From Heterohyrax brucei (Eukaryota; Chordata; Mammalia; Hyracoidea; Procaviidae), in assembly GCA_028571685.1 (NCBI GenBank), contig CM053141.1, positions 75,811,833 through 75,875,832 on the forward strand: DNA of 64,000 bases. The letters are read 5' to 3'. The position numbers and the translations under genes are program-made. The notes below the pieces were generated by a model that saw only the letters and a program-made list of their open reading frames with translations, was not told the DNA's origin and did not search any database. Positions 58,801 to 64,000 of the stretch are shown here, piece after piece (positions within the stretch are counted from its first letter, which is position 1; each line of letters starts with the position of its first letter).

Positions 58801-59756
58801 CTGACAGTTTCAGAAAGGTTTTTACATCTGGAAAGTTGTTTGGTTCATTCTTTTAGGGGCCCTCTGAAGCCATAGGTGATTTCTTAGTTAAAGCTTTTCT
58901 CCAGAGTTTATTGCTTTTTGGGTATTATGTGAGTCAGTCAAGGCTGAGAGAGGTGCTGTGAGGATGAACTGCAGTCATTTCTCTAGTGTGTCTTAAAATG
59001 AAAGGTAAAAGCTATCTGACAACTTCCAAAGTCAGCCAAGTTTTCAGGTGCATGCGTCCCTCTTCCCAGCTGGCAATGTAAGTACTTCTATATCCAACCC
59101 CAGATGTTGAAAATTAGTTCAAAATACAGAACCGCTACTTCCTTGGTGACCTCTGCTGCTGGACCCCACCCATAGGTGGCACTGTGTAAAATATGGGTTT
59201 TCTGCTGGAGAAGCGCTCTCCTCTGGGGATGCGCTCCCTCCCACTCCAGGAATTAGGTCCTGCTGAGGCCTCCATATGGATAATTTGCCTCCTGGTAGAA
59301 TAAGATGGAGTCCTGTAGAAGCTCTCCATCTGCCTCGGTACTGGGTATTCAATGGCAGAAGTAGAAAGAGAGGCCAAAGGTGCTGAGATGTACAGAGTCC
59401 AAAGCCAGGCTCTCAACATGCGGCAATTTCGCCTGCTGATCTGACCAGCTGTGTGTCTGAGACTAGGCGCTAGCCTAGCTCCAGATCCACCTGCCGGCTA
59501 ACACAGAGGAAAAAGAGGTTAAAATAGTGAGTTACCTTTCGTCAATGAAAGCCAGCACTCACCAAGAGCAGGGGATGGCAAAAGAGAGGAAGTTTTCCGT
59601 TCAGTGGTATGAAGTCCAAATTAACAGCCCTATGCCATGTCCTAGGGCTCACTAGGTGTCCAGAAGCCTCCGTTTAATTATCAATTCAGGTCTTGGTTTC
59701 CAGAGGAATTTAGGGAGATGTGTGTTTAGTCCACCATCTTGACTGCAACTCTCTAC
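52801..59756 (-). mobile_element. Full-length but degraded L1 (-)
   Basis: About 6.96 kb. The 3' UTR is at 52801-53760. ORF2 runs from about 57570 down to 53760: endonuclease start MITLNVNGLNAP and LQETH near 57450-57550, later EGDFNTPLS (56988-57182), reverse transcriptase pieces at 55506-55874 ([21 protein letters not shown]) and 55123-55482, and C-terminal pieces at 54785-55126. ORF1 remnants are at 57850-58800. The 5' UTR ends at 59756 beside 'gtccaccatcttgactgc'. Frameshifts and stops in both ORFs make it inactive. It is the only copy here that spans both ends. Confidence 0.88.
56427..56450 (+). repeat. AfroSINE-tail-like patch in L1 ORF2
   Basis: The string acggcacttggcttggcttg, antisense to the host L1, matches the AfroSINE tail. 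No clear flanking duplication is visible, so it may be chance plus GGCTT slippage. Confidence 0.35.
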
Positions 59757-59866
59757 TTTTTAAAAATAAATTAATGTGTATATGTTCACGTGTTTGTGAT
59801 ACATATAGTTATTTACATCAATACGGCCAAGGACAGAGGCCTTTCTTGTGTGCTCCTAAGAGTGAT

Positions 59867-60014
59867 GTTGTGTGCTGCTGAGTTGATTCTAACTCATAGT
59901 GACCCTATAGGAAAGGGTAAAACTGTTCCATAGAGTTTTCAAGGAGTACTGGTGAACTGCCAGCCTTTTGGTTCGCAGTCATAGCAGTTAAGCACTGTGC
60001 CACTAGAGTTTCAA
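59867..60014 (-). repeat. AfroSINE with target-site duplication
   Basis: Minus-strand copy: gtgctgctgagttgattc, CTATAGGAAAGGGTAAAACTG, CTTTTGGTTCGCAGTC and the head cactagagtttcaa. CTAAGAGTGAT (59856-59866) and CTAAGGGTGAT (60015-60025) form an 11-bp duplication with one mismatch. Confidence 0.92.
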
Positions 60015-60220
60015 CTAAGGGTGATAGCAGTTAGCATATTAGGAATGTAATGTCAAGCTCACTTGCAGGGTAATCTACACAGCTGTTACCTTTTTAGAGT
60101 TTCTTCCACATCAAGAAAGGGCACTAGTATAAATGACATTGGCAGAAGAATGTTTTAAAGAGTCTTCATGAGAAAAACAGCATTTTCCAATGTATTACAA
60201 ACTTAAAAAAAAACAAAGCT

Positions 60221-60263
60221 TACCGTGAGTTGGCTCTGACTCGACGGCACTTGGCTTGGCTTT
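60221..60263 (+). repeat. Tail-only AfroSINE fragment
   Basis: Contains just the 3' end (ctgactcgacggcacttggc followed by ttggcttt). Unlike the copies at 12538, 32085 and 6890, no convincing flanking duplication is seen. Confidence 0.5.
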
Positions 60264-61019
60264 ATTGTGGAAACAAATATGTATAAAAATGGAGAGAATA
60301 TTATGAACCACCATATTCCCATTAATCACCTCCAACAATTATTAACTCATGGTCAATCTTATTTAATCTATACTCCTACTCATGCTTTCTCCCTCGCTGA
60401 ATTATTGTGAAGCAAACCATAGATGTTTTATCATTATATCCCATGTATCTTTAAAAGACATTCTCTAAAAGCTATAGCCAGAAAACTATTATCACAATCA
60501 TTCCCAATTTAACAAACACTTGTTCGTTTCATCTGTGTGAAAGGCATTGCACTATCTTTACTTCTGGGGCTGAAAGCAATTTCCTATGAAGCAATAGTGT
60601 TACAGAGTTCTCAAAGTTTAAAGTCACAGGATCTGAGAGGCAGAGTGCATGTACCTACATAGTAAAAGGTACACTAATCCATCTGCATCTTGAAAGAATG
60701 CACATTTTGAATTTAGCTTTTAATAGAACTAGTCTTTCCTTCACCTTTGGCAAATGATCTGTTGATAGTGATCGTGAGATCTCTACCAGTTTTTTTATTT
60801 AGACTTTGGAAAGCAAGGCGTGGGAAGATTTAGTTTCTCTGTGAGGTCGAGGCATGTTAAAACTTGTTTCTTTTTCCAAAATGTACAAGTTGCTAAAAGA
60901 ACCACGGACTCTTAAGAACAAGTCCTGCCTTTTTTTTTTTTTTTTTTAATTGAATGGGTCAGCGAAACTCGTTCCTTTTGGGTCACATTCCGGCTCTTGG
61001 CTGTCTTAGCTGGTTTGTT
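60264..61019. other. Mostly unassigned; old L1-like stretch
   Basis: 60290-60500 has the 'gtgaagcaaaccatagatg..ttatatcccatgtatctttaaaagac' series known from old L1 3' regions. A poly(T) run lies at 60931-60948, just upstream of the CpG island. Confidence 0.35.
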
Positions 61020-61508
61020 CCAGGCGCGCTAGACGCGCTAGAGGTCAGGGACTCTGGCTGCTCCGGGTCTCGCACAGCTCCTGTGGCTCTCAGGCGACAG
61101 TGGGCGTTTCCTCCTTTTCCGGCCTCGGAAAATTTTGTTTTGGTTCTTAGTTCCCTGTCAAGCAAAGGCACCCTGTTGACAAGAAGTTTCTCAGCGTGGC
61201 CTCATGTGGCTAGAAGCCAAGTTTCCTCCATTCCAGTTTGCGTACACTTTGGTTCATCCTGAATCTTTGAAGGCCGGGGAAACGAGCCCTGTGAAAGGAA
61301 ACGAGCAGGGTCTTAGGCTTACTGCCGCCAGTTGGCCCTTCTGTTGGTTCGATCCTTGGCCACTATCAGACACAAGCAGAGGGAGTGTGCAGTATCCTCG
61401 GTAACTCCTCAGGGACCCGGTTTTCCACCATTCCCAACAGAATACTCAAATCTAGCCGCGCCCAGGCTGGGAAAAAAATGCGACCAAAACCCGGGAAAGA
61501 ATCCCAGG

Positions 61509-61518
61509 GCGCATGCGC
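61509..61518 (+). promoter_or_regulatory. NRF1 binding site 1
   Basis: Perfect palindrome GCGCATGCGC, the core of the NRF1 consensus. NRF1 drives many CpG-island promoters and is sensitive to CpG methylation. Confidence 0.75.
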
Positions 61519-61561
61519 ACAGCCAGGCTCAGGAGTCCAAGTTTTTGCCCGGCGGCAGTAG

Positions 61562-61575
61562 CCGCTAGGTGGCGC
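61562..61575 (+). promoter_or_regulatory. CTCF-type core motif
   Basis: CCGCTAGGTGGCGC agrees with the CTCF core (CCGCNAGGNGGCAG style) at nearly every informative position. Its last four bases are the first four of NRF1 site 2, so the two proteins may compete. Confidence 0.6.
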
Positions 61576-61581
61576 ATGCGC
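61572..61581 (+). promoter_or_regulatory. NRF1 binding site 2
   Basis: Second perfect GCGCATGCGC, 63 bp downstream of the first. Confidence 0.75.
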
Positions 61582-61722
61582 CTGAAGGCTGCTGGCCGGT
61601 CACCGAGAGGAAGACGGCGGCGGCGGCAGCTAAAGACTGGGACGCCGTGGGGGCCGGTCCGCTGTTTACACAGGGGCGGGCAGGCGGACGGGCGCGGACG
61701 TAGAACCCAGTGCGGCGGCACA

Positions 61723-61755
61723 ATGGTCATGGCGCATTTCGTCGAGAATTTTTGG
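61723..61755 (+). CDS. FCHO2: FCHO2 coding exon 1 (partial gene)
   Basis: FCHO2 is an F-BAR protein that binds PI(4,5)P2-rich plasma membrane as a curved dimer, recruits EPS15 and intersectin through its mu-homology domain, and helps start clathrin-coated pits. This exon encodes MVMAHFVENFW, the first 11 residues of the F-BAR domain. From memory the human protein starts MVMAYFVENFWGEKN, so residue 5 is His here instead of Tyr. The exon ends after Trp11 in phase 0 and is followed at once by GTAAG (61756-61760), a strong splice donor. The start codon has A at -3 and G at +4, an excellent initiation context; Met3 is also well placed. The remaining exons lie beyond the window. Identity rests on a short but distinctive N-terminus plus the donor and CpG island; the close paralogue FCHO1 starts differently (MSYFGEHFW). 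Confidence 0.9.
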
Positions 61756-62879
61756 GTAAGAGAAGGGGTTGGAAATTGTGCGGGTTTCGGTGTCGGACAC
61801 TTTCGATGTCTCGCGTCGGCCTGTGTGCGCTTCGGGCTGAGGCGGAGGAGGCTACTCCGGCAGGACGAGCGTCCTCCGACCGCCCTCTCCAGGGTCCTGT
61901 CTGGCTGCGGTTCTCCCGGCCGGCTGTGGGTCGTCTGGCCGACCATCGGTCGGCAGGCGACCAGGACACCTAGGTACGTTGTCTCGCTGGGGACTAGCGC
62001 TGTCAGCGCGGCTCTACCGCCGGCGGCGTGGACGCCGAGGGGCCGACAGCCGCCAGGGCTCAGGACAAAGCGCCGGATAGGGCGGGAGACTGGACTCGGC
62101 CCCACCGGAGGCGCCGGGCGCCGGGCGCCGGGCGCGCTCCGCAAGGGTGTGTTTGGCGGCTCGGACGCGAACGACGGGCTGGCGACGCGGCCGCCTCCGG
62201 TTGCGCGCAACCTGGAAACGCCGGGGGGAGGGCGACTACCCTACTTCTCGCACTACGGGCCCCCATTTTATTCCCTTTGCCCCCACCGTTTCCACACGGA
62301 ATCCCGTGCGAGGTTGGCTGCTTAGGCATTTCCTCTCGGCCTCGCAGCTCAGCTTCTGGGTCTGCGCCCAAGATTTGCCTTTGGGCCTGTTCACAAAGCA
62401 ATACAGAAGCTGAGTTTAATACAAGTGAACTGCTTGGAATTAAGGTACTAAGACTTACCCTTAGTCCCTGTGCTCGTACCCGTTCCTCATTCTTTTCACA
62501 TCCCTTTTCTTAATTTAGTATTACGTTTTTTTGAGAATGAGTTCTCATGTTCTCTGTGGAGTGTTTTTGTTTTACTGTTTGTTGTAATGGGAAGTACAGT
62601 TGAGCCATGTACAGGAAAGTAGCTTGTTTACTTAGGTATGTTGGCTGAATCTTATTTTTATGTCCTGACAGTTGTAAATACTACACTCAGATTTTAATTA
62701 AGGTTTAGGAATATTTAAAGGAGAACTATTTGTACGTAAGGAATGTATCCTAAATTCTTAATTCTAAATGTCTCAAGCTTGGACTTGCGAGGTGATCAAA
62801 TCAACTAACAGTGGTTTTGTCGTAAATTTTACTTGTTTTGAAGAAGCAACGTGAATAGTAGGTATTAGGTTGTTTTTAG

Positions 62880-63950
62880 TCTCATTGACATACAATTCAT
62901 GAACTGTACAATAAACCCGTTTAAAGTGTACATTGCGCTGGTTTTTAATATGTTCACAGAGCTGTGTCACCATCACCACAATCAATTTTAGAACAGTTTC
63001 ATCACCCTAGGAAGAAACCTCTTACCCATTAGACATTAGCAGTGACATACCATTTCTTCTCCACCCTGTCCTTGGCAACCATTAATCTACTTTCTGTCAC
63101 TATAGATATGCCTATTCTGGACTGTTCATATAATTGAGATCTCATAATATATGGTCTTTTGTGACAGGCTTCTTAGCATGTTTACAAAGTTCATCCATGC
63201 TGTAGTATGAATTAGGACTTCTTTTTATTGCTGAATAATATTCCATTGTGAGGATCCTACCACATTTTATTTATTCATTCACCATTCGATGGACATTTGG
63301 GTTAGTTCCACTTTTTGACTGCTCTGAATAATGCTACTGTAAACATTTATGTACAAGATTTTAAGTGAACGTGTGCATTTGTTTCTTTGACATATGTAAC
63401 AAGGAGCAGGACTGCTAGCTCATAAAGCCCAGTGCTTTCGAGTCGGTTCTAACTCATAGTGACTGTGGGACATAGCAGCTGCTCCACAGAGTTTCCAAGG
63501 AGCGCCTGGCCGATTCAGACTGCTGACCTTTTGATTAGCAGATGTAGCACATAACCACTACACCACCAGGGTTTCTGCTAGGTCACAGGGTAACTCTATG
63601 TTTAACATTTTGAAGAATTGCCAAACTGCTTTCCAGATGGCTGCACCATTTTACCATTCCACCAGCAGTGTCTGGGGTTCCAGTCTTTTCCGTAATAGTA
63701 TCCTGCTGGGATGACTGTCATCATGATTTGCAGTCTCTCATGACTGAAGATGTTGAACATCTTTTCATGTGCTTTTTGTCTATTTATGTATCTTCGTTGC
63801 AGAAATGACTGTTCAGATTCGTTGCCCATATTTTAATTGAGTTGTCCTGTTTCATTATTTTGTTATAAGACTTAAATATATTCTGGTTAAAGGTTTCTTA
63901 CAGATATGTGATTTGTAAATATTTCTTTTATTCCATGGGTTGTCCTCACT
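62880..63950 (-). mobile_element. Ancient L1 3'-end fragment (-) in FCHO2 intron 1
   Basis: L1 text: 'tgacatacaattcatgaactgtac', 'ccttggcaaccattaatctac', 'attgctgaataatattccattg', 'cttttcatgtgctttttgtc'. It covers the 3' UTR and ORF2 C-terminus and is antisense to FCHO2. Split by an AfroSINE. Confidence 0.75.
63423..63574 (-). repeat. AfroSINE with target-site duplication
   Basis: Minus-strand copy: agtgctttcgagtcggttc, the middle block, GACCTTTTGATTAGCAG and the head caccagggttt. CTGCTAGCTCA (63412-63422) and CTGCTAGGTCA (63575-63585) form an 11-bp duplication with one mismatch. Confidence 0.93.
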
Positions 63951-64000
63951 CTCATGATGTTGCAATTGGAAACACTAATGTTAAATCCAGTTTATCTTTT

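Larger units (their letters stand above)
61020..62350. promoter_or_regulatory. CpG island promoter of FCHO2
   Basis: CpG density rises from about 61020 and is highest at 61450-62340, in contrast with the CpG-poor rest of the window. It holds two NRF1 palindromes, a CTCF-type core, a GC box (GGGGCGGG, 61673-61680) and a (CGG)4 run at 61615-61626, and no TATA box. That is the usual design of a housekeeping promoter with dispersed start sites. The transcription start is probably between about 61585 and 61680, by inference from motif placement. The upstream flank could also drive divergent transcription. Confidence 0.88.
61756..64000 (+). other. FCHO2: FCHO2 intron 1 (5' part)
   Basis: Begins with GTAAGAG. 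The first 600 bp are CpG-island sequence, including a GGGCGCC tandem at about 62111-62136. The rest is AT-rich with an old L1 and an AfroSINE. No second exon or splice acceptor with coding match is seen before the window ends. Confidence 0.8.

Noticed and set aside
61452..62210. 252-codon open frame on the minus strand across the CpG island
   Set aside because: GC-rich DNA has few stop codons; the frame has no recognisable domain, is antisense to FCHO2 exon 1 and has low-complexity Arg/Pro/Ala composition.
61756..62325. Continuation of the FCHO2 frame past exon 1
   Set aside because: The frame stays open but runs through a strong GTAAG donor, and the residues after Trp11 (VREGVGNC...) do not match the FCHO2 F-BAR sequence; it is intron.
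1..64000. CRISPR array, tRNA, rRNA or bacterial-type operon
   Set aside because: No regularly spaced repeats, no cloverleaf gene distinct from the SINE heads, and no dense coding; the window is eukaryotic intergenic DNA.

Overview
The window is mammalian nuclear DNA, almost entirely non-coding, and packed with retrotransposons typical of Afrotheria. The lineage markers are about 19 copies of the AfroSINE family, several copies of an RTE-clade LINE whose 3' end resembles the AfroSINE tail, and a young-looking L1 lineage. Elephant or another paenungulate is most likely, but the sequence alone does not fix the species. I see no bacterial-type operon, CRISPR array or viral gene cluster.

One protein-coding gene is recognised. 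At the right end a CpG island (about 61020-62350) holds the promoter and first coding exon of FCHO2, the F-BAR endocytic adaptor. Exon 1 (61723-61755, + strand) encodes 11 residues and is followed at once by a GTAAG splice donor; intron 1 runs to the window edge. The promoter has two perfect NRF1 palindromes, a CTCF-type core overlapping one of them, and a GC box. In human, TNPO1 lies upstream of FCHO2; I recognise no TNPO1 sequence at the left edge, so 1-61000 is treated as intergenic.

Layout: 1-2600 holds a TIR-bounded DNA element in otherwise unassigned DNA. 2600-7000 has old L1 pieces, AfroSINEs, an LTR and a mariner relic with an inverted duplication. 8880-12050 is L2 followed by a near-full-length RTE (-). 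12590-18870 is L1 and ancient L1 debris (-). 19000-22750 has AfroSINEs, L1 3' ends and an LTR inserted into another LTR. 22750-25320 is probably a decayed endogenous retrovirus (-). 25500-33900 is old L1 material with MaLR-like LTRs. 33900-39410 is RTE, L1 with nested SINE and LTRs, then RTE. 40400-47040 is one RTE copy split by a five-layer nest. 47040-50840 holds L1 pieces. 52800-59756 is an essentially full-length but frameshifted L1 (-). 61000-64000 is the FCHO2 5' end.

The most informative observations are: nested insertions whose target-site duplications give an insertion order; three very short (29-52 bp) AfroSINE tail insertions flanked by direct repeats; the palindromic mariner relic; and two in-frame upstream ATGs in the FCHO2 promoter. 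No novel multi-gene system was found.
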